This document shows, in pieces, positions 1 through 8,000 of a stretch of 64,000 bases of DNA (position 1 is the stretch's first letter; each line of letters begins with the position of its first letter). Under the pieces are notes generated by a model. The model had not been told where the DNA came from and made no database searches. It saw only the letters and a list, made by a program, of their open reading frames with translations. Origin of the DNA: Candidatus Zixiibacteriota bacterium (GTDB lineage: Bacteria; Zixibacteria; MSB-5A5; GN15; JAAZOE01). A program made the translations under genes and the position numbers. Location: contig JAZGGI010000022.1 of assembly GCA_036480375.1 (NCBI GenBank), positions 1-64,000 on the forward strand, given 5' to 3'.

Positions 1-30
1 GCCTGTTTTCAGCTGTCGCGCGGTGTATCC
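1..30. repeat. Tail of intergenic repeat family A
   Basis: The window opens inside a copy of the repeat family described at 82-334. The segment GCCTGTTTTCAGCTGTCGCG is identical to the tail of the copies near 15793 and 15928. The upstream part of this copy lies outside the window. Confidence 0.7.
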
Positions 31-81
31 ACTTCATGTTAATAGTATTTGGTGCCGTGCAGGTGTCCACACCTGCGCGGT

Positions 82-334
82 AAAAATGGGTTTGTTTCCT
101 CAGATTAACGTTTTGGGTCATATCAAATCGATGGTGATTCCGACAGGCGAGGGCCTGTTTTTTTCCCGTAGGATTCGCTCGCGAGCGACCCGAAGATTCG
201 TTGCGACATATATGGCGGGCTTGTCGCGACGAGCCCTTACTGATGATTGTGTATTTGCAATATGTTTCATCTTACATATGAGGATGAATTCCGAAAACAC
301 GTCAGATTGGTTGAATAATTGTAAATGCTCTTTG
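82..334. repeat. Intergenic repeat family A, copy with 3' module B
   Basis: A 45-base core at 82-126 (AAAATGGGTTTGTTTCCTCA, then GATTAACGTTTTGGGTCATATCAA) recurs at 6067, 15739, 15874, 16009, 30771 and 30921. It is followed by a small hairpin with arms ACAGGC/GCCTGT. A second conserved module at about 255-331 (CATCTTACATATG...GATTGGTTG...AATTGTAAATGCTCT) recurs at 31080-31158 and in degenerate form at 6262-6335. Open frames across it read MGLFPQINVLGHI, but neither their ends nor their starts are conserved between copies, so I treat it as non-coding. No transposase is attached. Confidence 0.8.
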
Positions 335-340
335 TGAGAC

Positions 341-380
341 CCTACCCGAAAAAAAGCGCTTCGCTTATTTTTCGGATAGG
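341..380. terminator. Long A/T-rich inverted repeat, terminator-like
   Basis: The arms CCTACCCGAAAAAAAGCG and CGCTTATTTTTCGGATAGG are nearly perfect reverse complements around a CTT-type loop, with one bulge and about two mismatches. No gene clearly ends here. It may be a bidirectional terminator or the edge of the repeat element. The rest of 381-824 shows no supportable gene. Confidence 0.45.
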
Positions 381-824
381 CTGGCCGGTCCGAATCACAA
401 CAGAGCTTTGATTATGCAAATCAGGTTCTGAAACTGTCTTGCTGAAAAAAACGATATAAGCAACTGATGGATGATTTGTGCCAGTTATCCTTCCCCAAGT
501 CTGAAGGGCCTGTTGAAAAACCACCGCCGAGAGTTTTGGCAGGTCTATATTTCGTAAAAACAAAATCGTTACCTGCTGTGTATTAAGAACTTACGATTCG
601 TAATGTTTTCCCATTCCTTAGGCTGAAGACCATTTCAATACTTTTTCAGCAAACCCTGAAAACTTGGGGCACCCGGCAGACACACAGTCAATTTTGTATT
701 TTGCCTTTATCATTATTGATATAGACTCTCTGGTAAAACAAACTGCCATGAAAATGTGTTGGAAAGTATTGTGTCATGTGCTATCCTTTCTATCTGAGCG
801 CTTTTTTTCAAGTGAGGATATCTT

Positions 825-1889
825 ATGAAGAATTGCAAAGAAATAATAATAATACTCATGGTATTCGCGCTATTCCTGCCAACGGTGATATGCGCACAGG
901 AGGCAGATAAAATCTCGGCGGCACCAATAATAGAGGAAACTCTAAAGGATTTTGGCATTGACGCGGCTATTGTAAAATTCAGGGAAATACGTGCACAAGA
1001 GGAAAGCTATTCCGTACTACAAGCTGAATTATTAAGGCTTGGAGGTAATCTTCGGAGAGAGGGCAAAATTCAGGAAGCTATTGCCGTATTTAACATGACC
1101 ATAGAAGCTTTTCCGAATTCCGATCAGGCTTATTTCGGATTAGGTCGAGCCTATCGCTCATTAGGGCTGAACGATAAGGATTTGGAGAGTACTAACCGTG
1201 CTTATGACATCAGGAATGCCGGAAGGCTCGCCGATTTCATTTTAAAAAATAAAATCTCTATAGCTAAAAATGCTGAACAAGTTATTGACAGGTATCTCCA
1301 GGCTATTGGTGGCAAAGAAAACCTGGTCAAAATAAAAACTATTAAGCTAACCCTGACCGGCCTCAATGCAGTCAATCAGGAAGCGGCTTTCTTTCGTTAT
1401 TACAAATATCCACATTTTTGTCGTCAGACCGTGGTCAGGAGTGGTAATTCAAATGTAACGGATGGCAAGAAAGTCTGGAGAGTAACTTCCGAAGGATGGA
1501 AGGAGAACCCACAAAGCAATTTCAAATATTTTCCTGATATTTATGGTGATTTTATTGATTACAAGGAGAGAGGCATTTCCTACAAGTTGCTTGGTATAGA
1601 AGCTATCGATTCGAGGGTGATGTATCGCTTATTGAAAACTCACAAAGACGGACACACAAGAGAATATTATTTTTCTGCGGAATCCGGCCTGTTTGTTATG
1701 GAACGCCGTGATTTCGGGATCGGCAAAGATATTAAACGACATTATGATTGGCGGGAGGTTGAGGGTATCCTCTTCCCCCACATGTTTGTAGTTACAAGTA
1801 AGGTTGGCCTCGGGAATTCGCACGGGGCTATTATTAAAGAAATCAAGATCAATGAAACTCTGGATGATTCGCTATTCATTGAATTATAG
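825..1889 (+). CDS. Secreted TPR protein with LolA-like C-terminal region
   Basis: 354 residues. An N-terminal signal peptide (hydrophobic about 6-24, ending VICAQ) suggests export to the periplasm or surface. Residues about 70-130 carry TPR-type helices (GNLRREGKIQEAIAVF, then SDQAYFGLGRAYRSLG). The C-terminal half, about 155-354, begins with a YLQAIGGKENL motif and is beta-rich. This is the pattern of secreted outer-membrane-lipoprotein-sorting-like (LolA/DUF4292-like) domains. A GAGG-like ribosome site precedes the ATG. It stands alone, with no evident operon. The TPR call is fairly safe; the LolA-like call is by style only, and no substrate can be named. Confidence 0.7.
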   Translation: MKNCKEIIIILMVFALFLPTVICAQEADKISAAPIIEETLKDFGIDAAIVKFREIRAQEESYSVLQAELLRLGGNLRREGKIQEAIAVFNMTIEAFPNSDQAYFGLGRAYRSLGLNDKDLESTNRAYDIRNAGRLADFILKNKISIAKNAEQVIDRYLQAIGGKENLVKIKTIKLTLTGLNAVNQEAAFFRYYKYPHFCRQTVVRSGNSNVTDGKKVWRVTSEGWKENPQSNFKYFPDIYGDFIDYKERGISYKLLGIEAIDSRVMYRLLKTHKDGHTREYYFSAESGLFVMERRDFGIGKDIKRHYDWREVEGILFPHMFVVTSKVGLGNSHGAIIKEIKINETLDDSLFIEL

Positions 1890-2232
1890 CCCGGTGCTCC
1901 AAAGCTTTGGAGTGTGTTGAAAAACCGGAGTATTTCATTAGAGACTATATGTCAGCCATACAGAGGCAAGGCATGATATCACAGTGCCGGATGCCTCTCA
2001 GATATCGTGTCATGGCGTCTATGACGGCGTTATTGTATCAATTATAATTTCTCAAGATCATCCGATTCGATTTATTTCCCTTTATTATTGGCTAATTCTG
2101 TTAGAAAAATATTGTAAAGAGGCAGAGAATTAAACAAGTTTGTTATTGTTTCGTCATAATTGTTAATTGCGGATTAGTGTATACCATGAGTTGAGTGTAT
2201 TTTTTGGTGAAATGTAGATTTTGGAGAATATT
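1890..2232. other. Intergenic region with palindrome
   Basis: No intact gene is seen. A perfect palindrome CTCCAAAGCTTTGGAG lies at 1897-1912, just after the stop of the TPR gene, and may act as a weak terminator. A duplicate of the cupin gene's 3' end lies at 2034-2075 and is listed separately. Confidence 0.5.
2034..2075 (-). pseudogene. Remnant of cupin gene 3' end
   Basis: Read on the minus strand, this stretch encodes IESDDLEKL followed by a stop. That is almost the same as the last residues of the cupin at 5589-5957 (IEPDDLEKL-stop), and the similarity continues a few bases past the stop. In-frame stops lie immediately upstream, so only the last ten or so codons survive. It looks like a scar of a lost or duplicated cupin copy. 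Confidence 0.45.
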
Positions 2233-3114
2233 ATGAAACCAAATATAGTAAGCATAGGTCTTTGTCTGGTAGTATCATTATCCGGTATCTGCATTGCACA
2301 GAATGATTCCCCTGGTGGGGGAGGAAATTTCCCCGTTCTTACCGGTCCATATTTCGGTCAAAAACCACCGGGAATGACGCCGGAGGTTTTTGCACCAGAT
2401 GCGCTGTCCACGAAAGACTTTATAGAGATGGGATGTACCTGGACACCTGATGGTAGAGAATTCTACTTTGGCCGATCCGAGACATCGGAGATTAGTTCGA
2501 ACTGGGCAATTTGGGGTATGCGAGAAACGGATGGTGTATGGAGCGAGCCACAGATAGTTGCCTTTTCAGGAGTGTACCGGGATATTGCTCCATTTATCAC
2601 ACCGGACGGGAAATACATGATCTTTTACCGTGAGAATTCTCAAAAGAACGAGATACGTCGGAGCTCATGGATTGTGGAAAGAACAGGGGACGCATGGGGC
2701 GAACCGCGATTCTTCGTCGACGCCTATTGCCTCACTACTAAAGACTTCCGAACATTCTATTTCACGACAGAACGGAGTGAGGAAACCAGCAAAGACCTTG
2801 GCCAGATGATCCTCGATAAAGGCGTATTCTCTGAGCCAATGAAACTGGAGGGCGAATTGAATTCGGAGGAATGGGAGGCTCATGGAAGCATTTCCCATGA
2901 CGGCAGTTTCATGCTTTTTGATCGAATCGAAAGCACGTTTGTCAGTTTTCGGAAAGACGATGGTACGTGGAGCCGGGGATACGACCTCGGTGCGAAATTC
3001 CACATACCCTCTGTTTCGCCTGACGGGAAATACATATTCTTTGAATCGAATGGTGATATTCACTGGGTTGATGCCAAAATCATTGAAGAGTTAAGACCGG
3101 AGGAAGCGGAATAA
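2233..3114 (+). CDS. Secreted PD40 beta-propeller-like protein
   Basis: 293 residues from the ATG at 2233, which has a GGAG six bases upstream. A TTG twelve bases earlier is possible but less likely. A signal peptide ending near GICIAQ is followed by several PD40 (WD40-like, TolB-type) blades, each with a (S/T)PDGK.(I/F)FF core: TPDGREFYF, TPDGKYMIFY, SHDGSFMLF and SPDGKYIFF. The sequence around FPVLTGPYFGQKPPG is closely matched in the C-terminal half of the ankyrin-PD40 fusion at 18633 (FPVIEGPYMGQQPPG), so the two are paralogues. It lies 31 bases upstream of an ankyrin gene. Its ligand is unknown; this fold commonly binds proteins or peptidoglycan-associated partners. Confidence 0.8.
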   Translation: MKPNIVSIGLCLVVSLSGICIAQNDSPGGGGNFPVLTGPYFGQKPPGMTPEVFAPDALSTKDFIEMGCTWTPDGREFYFGRSETSEISSNWAIWGMRETDGVWSEPQIVAFSGVYRDIAPFITPDGKYMIFYRENSQKNEIRRSSWIVERTGDAWGEPRFFVDAYCLTTKDFRTFYFTTERSEETSKDLGQMILDKGVFSEPMKLEGELNSEEWEAHGSISHDGSFMLFDRIESTFVSFRKDDGTWSRGYDLGAKFHIPSVSPDGKYIFFESNGDIHWVDAKIIEELRPEEAE

Positions 3115-3145
3115 TTAAATATCATTTAAGGAGAAAAAAATAACA

Positions 3146-4042
3146 ATGCGTAAATCAACTTTATTAATAGCTCTACTTCTGTTTGCAGCAGCTTCAACAT
3201 TACATGCGCAGGAAATTTTCGATGCGGTCAAAGCCAACGATCTTTCAACTGTAAAGCGTTTAATCACAAAAGATTTATCGCTTGTTAACCAAAAAGACAA
3301 CTACGATAACACACTCCTTCATATCGCCGCAGATAGTGGTTATGTTAAAATTGCGGAATATCTTCTTGGTGAAGGTGCTGATATAAGTACCAAAAACGCA
3401 GAGGGAAATACTCCTCTGCATCTGGCCGCGTTATTCGGCCATGTCGGCGTATCAGAGCTTTTTATTCAGAATAAAGCGGATCTTAATGCCGTCAATGTTC
3501 AGTTGTACACACCTCTTCACTCGGCAGTTTTCAATGGTCAGGATGATTTATCCCGACTATGTATTGAAAAAGGTGTGGATATAGAAAGGTAGAATATTCA
3601 TTGGTGGACCTCACTACATTTGGCGGTGCGAAAGAACCGTAAAGCCATTGCTGAGCTGTTGATTGCGAAAGGTGCCGATGTTGAAATCCGGGATAATTAT
3701 CAACGTACACCATTTTCGCTTGTGGCGCATCAGACAGGTAATGTAGAGATTGCAAAATTATTTATCCAAAACAGAGCTGATATTAACGCAAAAGATCGTG
3801 ATGACTAAACGCCCTTAGATTTGGCAATCTGGAGAGGATTTACCGGAATAATTGATTTGTTTTTAGATAAGGAAGCTGATTTTAGCACTGTCGGTAGAGC
3901 TGCTCTACAAAATCTTCGTTTCGCGGCAGATTGTGGATCGACTCGCTTGTTTCAGGAGATTTCACGGAGAGCAGGAGAAGAACTGTTCGATACAGAATCC
4001 ATCAATATCTACTCTACGTATCAAGATAATAATACATATTAG
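3146..4042 (+). pseudogene. Secreted ankyrin-repeat gene interrupted by two in-frame stops
   Basis: One reading frame runs from the ATG at 3146 to 4042 and codes ankyrin repeats throughout, but stop codons break it at 3590 (TAG) and 3806 (TAA). The first part (148 residues) has a signal peptide ending LHAQ and repeats with NTLLHIAA, NTPLHLAA and YTPLHSAV. After the first stop the same frame gives WTSLHLAV and RTPFSLVA; after the second, TPLDLAIW. No frameshift is needed. The simplest reading is a gene decaying by point mutation. Sequencing error or readthrough are alternatives. It follows the PD40 gene, the same two modules that are fused at 18633-20543. Confidence 0.75.
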
Positions 4043-4059
4043 TAACCTGGAGATGTTAT

Positions 4060-5241
4060 ATGGCTGTCAAAGATAAGTTCAAGCAACCGAGAATCAGGAC
4101 GATGAATACCAGGAGAATTCGGGAAGTAGCTCTGATGCTCATTCTTCTATCTCTGATTTCTTACCTTTTTGTTTCCTGTGGGAGCGATTCGAAGGACCCT
4201 GTTGGTCCCGTTAATCCGCCGGATACCGGCTTTGAATGGACGATTGCTCCACCCGAAGAGCATGGCTTTGATCCTGCCCTGCTGGATACTTTGACCGACA
4301 GGATAAATTCCGGGAATCTCGGCCGTATCACCAGTCTGCTGATAGCCCGGAGCGGCAATCTGGTGTATGAGCAATACTTCCGAGGATATGAGCTTAACAA
4401 TCTGGTAAGTATATATTCCTGCACCAAAAGTGTGACATCGGCCTTGATGGGCATCGCAATCGGCGAAGAGAGTATTGGCGGTGTCGACGACAGGCTCTTT
4501 GATTACCTTGATGGATATACTCTTTTTCCGCCTGACATGATCGATAGCTTGAATAGAGAAGGCATTACCCTGGAACACCTGCTGACCATGACGGCCGGGT
4601 TTTCCTGGAAGGAGTTGGAGGTGCCATACGGTGATACGGGAAACAGTTACAATAAGATGGTAAACAGTGATAACTGGATACAGTTTGTCTTAAATCAGCC
4701 CATCGTATCCGAACCAGGCACCACTTTTGAGTATAGTACGGGGCTGTCAGGATTGATGGCGGTCATCTTGGAGAACAGCACCGGCCAGCAAGTTGATGAT
4801 TACGCGCGGGAAAAGATCTTCCGGCACATAGGTATCGATACGTGTGTCTGGCGAATGAGTCCGAGAGGAATTCCTATGACCGGGAGTGGACTAAAACTCA
4901 GACCTCGTGACATGGCGAAATTCGGCTGGCTGTATTCTCAGAATGGCGTGTGGGATGGTGACACTATCGTGCCAAGTTGGTGGGTACAGGCATCCCATCA
5001 GATACATAGCACGTCGCCGAACGGACGGGAATATGGATATCAGTGGTGGCTGGTACAGTTTACAGATGACCAGGGCAATCCGTTTTACATGCCATATGCT
5101 CTCGGCTATGGCGGTCAGCATATCTTCGTCCCACCAGTCTATGACATGGTTATCGTCGTTACCGCGGATGATGATCAAAATGTCAGCAGTAACTACATAC
5201 TTGAGATCATTGACCGTATAGATCAGGCATTCACCCCATGA
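4060..5241 (+). CDS. Lipoprotein serine hydrolase, beta-lactamase/penicillin-binding family
   Basis: 393 residues with GGAG seven bases before the ATG. A hydrophobic segment at about 25-38 ends in FVSCGSD, a probable lipobox (Phe at -3 is unusual), so it is likely a membrane-anchored lipoprotein. The catalytic SxxK is S120-C-T-K123, and the second motif is Y225-S-T where family members usually have YxN. Later segments (LRPRDMAKFGWLY, YGYQWWL, GYGGQHIFV) match the beta-lactamase-related family (class C-like; EstB and AmpH-type). It probably hydrolyses esters, amides or peptidoglycan peptides; the substrate cannot be read from the sequence. It is unlikely to be a resistance enzyme. It follows the broken ankyrin gene by 17 bases. 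Confidence 0.85.
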   Translation: MAVKDKFKQPRIRTMNTRRIREVALMLILLSLISYLFVSCGSDSKDPVGPVNPPDTGFEWTIAPPEEHGFDPALLDTLTDRINSGNLGRITSLLIARSGNLVYEQYFRGYELNNLVSIYSCTKSVTSALMGIAIGEESIGGVDDRLFDYLDGYTLFPPDMIDSLNREGITLEHLLTMTAGFSWKELEVPYGDTGNSYNKMVNSDNWIQFVLNQPIVSEPGTTFEYSTGLSGLMAVILENSTGQQVDDYAREKIFRHIGIDTCVWRMSPRGIPMTGSGLKLRPRDMAKFGWLYSQNGVWDGDTIVPSWWVQASHQIHSTSPNGREYGYQWWLVQFTDDQGNPFYMPYALGYGGQHIFVPPVYDMVIVVTADDDQNVSSNYILEIIDRIDQAFTP

Positions 5242-5266
5242 TCGTTACCGGTTTGGAGGTTCTTTT

Positions 5267-5557
5267 ATGTCGAGAACAATTGGATTGCCTGGCGCTGTTA
5301 TGTGCCTTACTTTCGTAATGGTGTCCGACTGCGCAGCGGACAAATGGAATGGTCAATGGTTCGCCACTATCCAGTTCGGGGCCGCAGAATTCGGCCACGA
5401 GGCTGGAAGTATTCCATCTGAATCGGGTGAAGTCTTTCACTATGATGGCAACGGTACCATTGGTGATCTGACTGTGGGGCAATGGCTATTGAGAATAATT
5501 AATGAAATTCCGTTTTTATTGGCAAACCGGTTTCGGTCCATTTTCATACGAGTATGA
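5267..5557 (+). CDS. Small secreted protein of unknown function, possibly truncated
   Basis: 96 residues, with a good ribosome site (GGAGG) and an N-terminal hydrophobic stretch (GLPGAVMCLTFVMVSDC) that could be a signal or lipoprotein peptide. The middle (WNGQWFATIQFGAAEFG) looks like a beta-rich secreted domain. The last 25 residues look unlike a folded tail. In another frame an ATG at 5502 opens a short peptide ending YEYDID, so a frameshift near 5485-5500 may have cut a longer gene. It lies 25 bases after the hydrolase gene, so they may be co-transcribed. No family recognised. Confidence 0.4.
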   Translation: MSRTIGLPGAVMCLTFVMVSDCAADKWNGQWFATIQFGAAEFGHEAGSIPSESGEVFHYDGNGTIGDLTVGQWLLRIINEIPFLLANRFRSIFIRV

Positions 5558-5588
5558 TATTGATTGACAACTGGCGTTTTTGTGTCAA

Positions 5589-5957
5589 TTATAGTTTCTC
5601 AAGATCGTCAGGCTCGATAGTATATTTATGATCTACATTACCGGTATTGCGGGTTGTTGCCGGTTCAAAAAGCAAAGCATGGCATTCCTCGGCGGCGACG
5701 GGCTTATGTTCCACCCCGCGCGGCACAATGTAAAATTCACCCTCAGAAAGATTAATTACCGAATCCGAAAGATGAATTTCCATACCGCCCCTTATAACCA
5801 GAAAAAGCTCATCCTCATTGTCATGATGATGCCAAACGTATTCGCCCTTGAACTTAACGACTTTAACATACTGACCATTGAGTTCACCTACAATTTTCGG
5901 TGACCAATGTTCATTGAAAGATGCCAATTTCTCGGCGATGTTAACTTTATTTGCCAT
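5589..5957 (-). CDS. Cupin domain protein
   Basis: 122 residues, a single cupin barrel. The two cupin motifs are visible: WHHHDNEDELFLVIRGG (first, with the His-His...Glu metal ligands) and GEFYIVPRGVEHKP (second, with the last His). This size and pattern matches small mannose-6-phosphate-isomerase-like cupins, whose roles vary from sugar binding to small-molecule modification, so no reaction can be assigned. The gene is alone on the minus strand between plus-strand accessory genes. Its 3' end is partly duplicated at 2034-2075. Confidence 0.85.
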   Translation of the reverse strand: MANKVNIAEKLASFNEHWSPKIVGELNGQYVKVVKFKGEYVWHHHDNEDELFLVIRGGMEIHLSDSVINLSEGEFYIVPRGVEHKPVAAEECHALLFEPATTRNTGNVDHKYTIEPDDLEKL

Positions 5958-6066
5958 AGTTATTTGTCTTTCTTTTTCTCACGAGTTGCCTGCAGTTTTG
6001 CTATGGAAATATAAACAAACATACTTCGTTTGTAAACCGATCTCATCGGGCGAAGGATCTTATTCC

Positions 6067-6340
6067 AAAATGGGTTTGTTTCCTCAGATTAACGTTTTTG
6101 GTCATATCAAACCGGTGGTGATTCATAACACACCCCGTCCCCCGTTTCACGGGGGCCACCCCTCTCAAGAGGGGAACAGGCGGGGGCCTGTTTTTTGGCT
6201 GTCGGGGATGTTATCCCTTTTTGGCTGTCGCGCGGTATTCCTGGCACGGGTAATTTTTGTCTGAAAATATAATTCATACTATAAAATGCGGATGATTTCG
6301 GAAACAGTGGTGGATTTGATGGGTAATTGTGGATGGTCAC
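6067..6340. repeat. Intergenic repeat family A copy
   Basis: The core lies at 6067-6110. It is followed by an insertion with small inverted repeats (CCCCCGTTTCACGGGGG and CCCCTCTCAAGAGGGG), then the GGCCTGTTTTTTGGCTGTC tail and GGGATG...CATCCC-like arms. A degenerate module B follows at 6262-6335. It separates the cupin from the TIR cassette. Nothing else is seen in 5958-6388. Confidence 0.75.
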
Positions 6341-6388
6341 ATGCGGGACACCACTCGGTTAATATTCTAACTTTACTATAAATTCTTA

Positions 6389-6417
6389 TTGACATTGCCT
6401 CTTTGGTAGGATAAATT
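6389..6417 (+). promoter_or_regulatory. Sigma-70-type promoter of the TIR cassette
   Basis: TTGACA at 6389-6394, a 17-base spacer, and TAAATT at 6412-6417 form a near-consensus promoter. The expected start is near 6424, about 45 bases before the ATG at 6470, which has AAGG five bases upstream. It would drive the TIR gene and possibly all three genes of the cassette. Confidence 0.6.
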
Positions 6418-6469
6418 GTTGTGGAAGGGCGCTACATAGTATTATATTAGTTAATGAGAGAAGGTATAA

Positions 6470-7483
6470 ATGAATATTATTCTATATCAGGATAACACGA
6501 TAAATGTGAACTTTAATTGCATAATCACGAACTTCAGAAAGTTGGCGCCGGAATTAAAATTAATAAAAGGTAAGGCACAATTCTCTATTGAAGGTTCAAT
6601 TGTTTCGTCACCAAAAAGTTACAATGACCTGTCTCCGGAAATAGATACTGAATGTAATGATTCTGATCTGATATTTCTTTCCACGTCAAAGATGTACGAT
6701 AATAATTATTTTTGCGATAACTTTTATAAAAAATCAATCGTTTCATTTTCTGGTTGGGAGCATCTAACAGATGTGCCAATAAACAATGGAGCAGTTTATT
6801 TTATATGCGCCATTCTTATTCGCGTTCTTAATGTTGGAATTAGACATGATGAAAACACTGGCTGTATAAATGATTATTGGATGGATAAGACTGGCATCGA
6901 TATTGGGATGAAGGCAGGTATAATTTGCCCAAAATGCATGGATCATTACAAAAATAATACTACAAGTATTGGGGATAAACTCCTTCCTCAAATAACAGCC
7001 ATTTTGCATGAGCTTAGTATAGCATCACAAGATAATATGGATATTTGTAAATATTGGCAATTAAGATCTACTCAAGATAATTATGATGTATTCCTTTGCC
7101 ATAATAGTGAAGATAAAACCGAAATTCGAGAAATGAATACAAGACTAAAAGAAAAAGGTATCAGAACATGGTTAGATGAGGAACAGTTGCCGCCTGGGTG
7201 TCTTTGGCAGGATGTCTTGGAGGAACAAATTCCTCAAATTAAAACGGCTGCTGTTATTGTTGGTCAGAGTGGTGTTGGGCCTTGGCAACATATGGAGATA
7301 AGGATATTTTTGCAGGAATTTATAAGACGGCGTTGTCCTGTTATTCCCGTTATTCTCCAAGATTGTGTCGACGTCCCGAAGCTACCTCTATTTTTAAACC
7401 AACTGGTTTGGGTTGATTTTAGGAAAAAAGAACCAGAACCATTTAGTCAATTACTATGGGGAATCAAAGGGAAAAAGATGTAA
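6470..7483 (+). CDS. TIR-domain protein with unrecognised Cys-containing N-terminal half
   Basis: 337 residues, cytoplasmic, with no signal or membrane segment. The C-terminal 135 residues are a TIR domain: YDVFLCHNSEDK starts it, then GIRTWLDEEQLPPG, IKTAAVIVGQSGVGPW and PVIPVILQD. E276 in WQHMEIR sits where the NAD-cleaving Glu of active TIR domains lies. Residues 1-200 match no family I recognise. They hold a GCINDYW...DIGMKAGIICPKC segment with a C-P-K-C pair and another Cys about 30 residues earlier. The gene is AT-rich compared with its neighbours and starts a cassette with the two genes after it. It is probably an anti-phage or stress NADase sensor/effector, by context. Confidence 0.8.
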   Translation: MNIILYQDNTINVNFNCIITNFRKLAPELKLIKGKAQFSIEGSIVSSPKSYNDLSPEIDTECNDSDLIFLSTSKMYDNNYFCDNFYKKSIVSFSGWEHLTDVPINNGAVYFICAILIRVLNVGIRHDENTGCINDYWMDKTGIDIGMKAGIICPKCMDHYKNNTTSIGDKLLPQITAILHELSIASQDNMDICKYWQLRSTQDNYDVFLCHNSEDKTEIREMNTRLKEKGIRTWLDEEQLPPGCLWQDVLEEQIPQIKTAAVIVGQSGVGPWQHMEIRIFLQEFIRRRCPVIPVILQDCVDVPKLPLFLNQLVWVDFRKKEPEPFSQLLWGIKGKKM

Positions 7484-7579
7484 TGCTATTGGCCAAATTT
7501 ATAATTTGCATGATCGGTGTTTTGTTAAATCCCATACCATCAGTCGAGATCGCACAATTGGCAGTAAAAAAGGAGAATT

Positions 7580-7987
7580 ATGTCGAATAAACATGCGCAT
7601 TTAGAGATAATTCAAGGAGTCGTTAACCGGCTTTCTCAAAACTCATTTCTTTTAAAGGGGTGGAGTGTAGTCTTAGTATCTGCCATGTTTGCTTTAGCGG
7701 CCAAAGATAGTCGATTGCTGTTTGTTTATTTAGCCTATTTTCCTACAATCGCTTTTTGGTGTCTTGATGGATATTTTCTCCATCAAGAGAGGCTGTTTCG
7801 CAAATTATATGATCATGTTCGTAAATTATCTGAAGAAAATATTGATTTTTCTATGAATACACAAATCGTGCAAGATCAAGTTGCATCATGCGCGGGAGTA
7901 ACTTTATCTAAAACCCTAATTGTATTTCATGGCGTAATTCTGATATCCATTATTCTGGTTATGGGAATTAGTATTTATATAAAGTAA
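7580..7987 (+). CDS. Small three-helix membrane protein of the TIR cassette
   Basis: 135 residues with a strong ribosome site (AAGGAG). Three hydrophobic segments at about 24-42, 46-66 and 110-134 are likely transmembrane helices. Between the second and third lies a charged stretch (HQERLFRKLYDHVRKL). There is no SLOG, Macro, Sir2 or other ligand-sensing domain. It ends 13 bases before the ThsB-like gene, so the two form an operon. By analogy with Thoeris, where one protein makes a signal and a partner kills the cell, this may be a membrane-damaging effector. That is inference. I recall similar small membrane proteins beside TIR genes but cannot name a family. Confidence 0.65.
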   Translation: MSNKHAHLEIIQGVVNRLSQNSFLLKGWSVVLVSAMFALAAKDSRLLFVYLAYFPTIAFWCLDGYFLHQERLFRKLYDHVRKLSEENIDFSMNTQIVQDQVASCAGVTLSKTLIVFHGVILISIILVMGISIYIK

Positions 7988-8000
7988 GGAGGAGTGTGAT

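Noticed and set aside
23-337. Open frame with MGLFPQINVLGHI, and similar frames at 15742-16035 and 30865-31092
   Set aside because: These run through intergenic repeat copies; their ends and starts differ at each locus, and there is no ribosome site pattern.
342-563. Minus-strand 73-codon frame
   Set aside because: Overlaps the inverted repeat at 341-380 and shows no ribosome site or recognisable domain.
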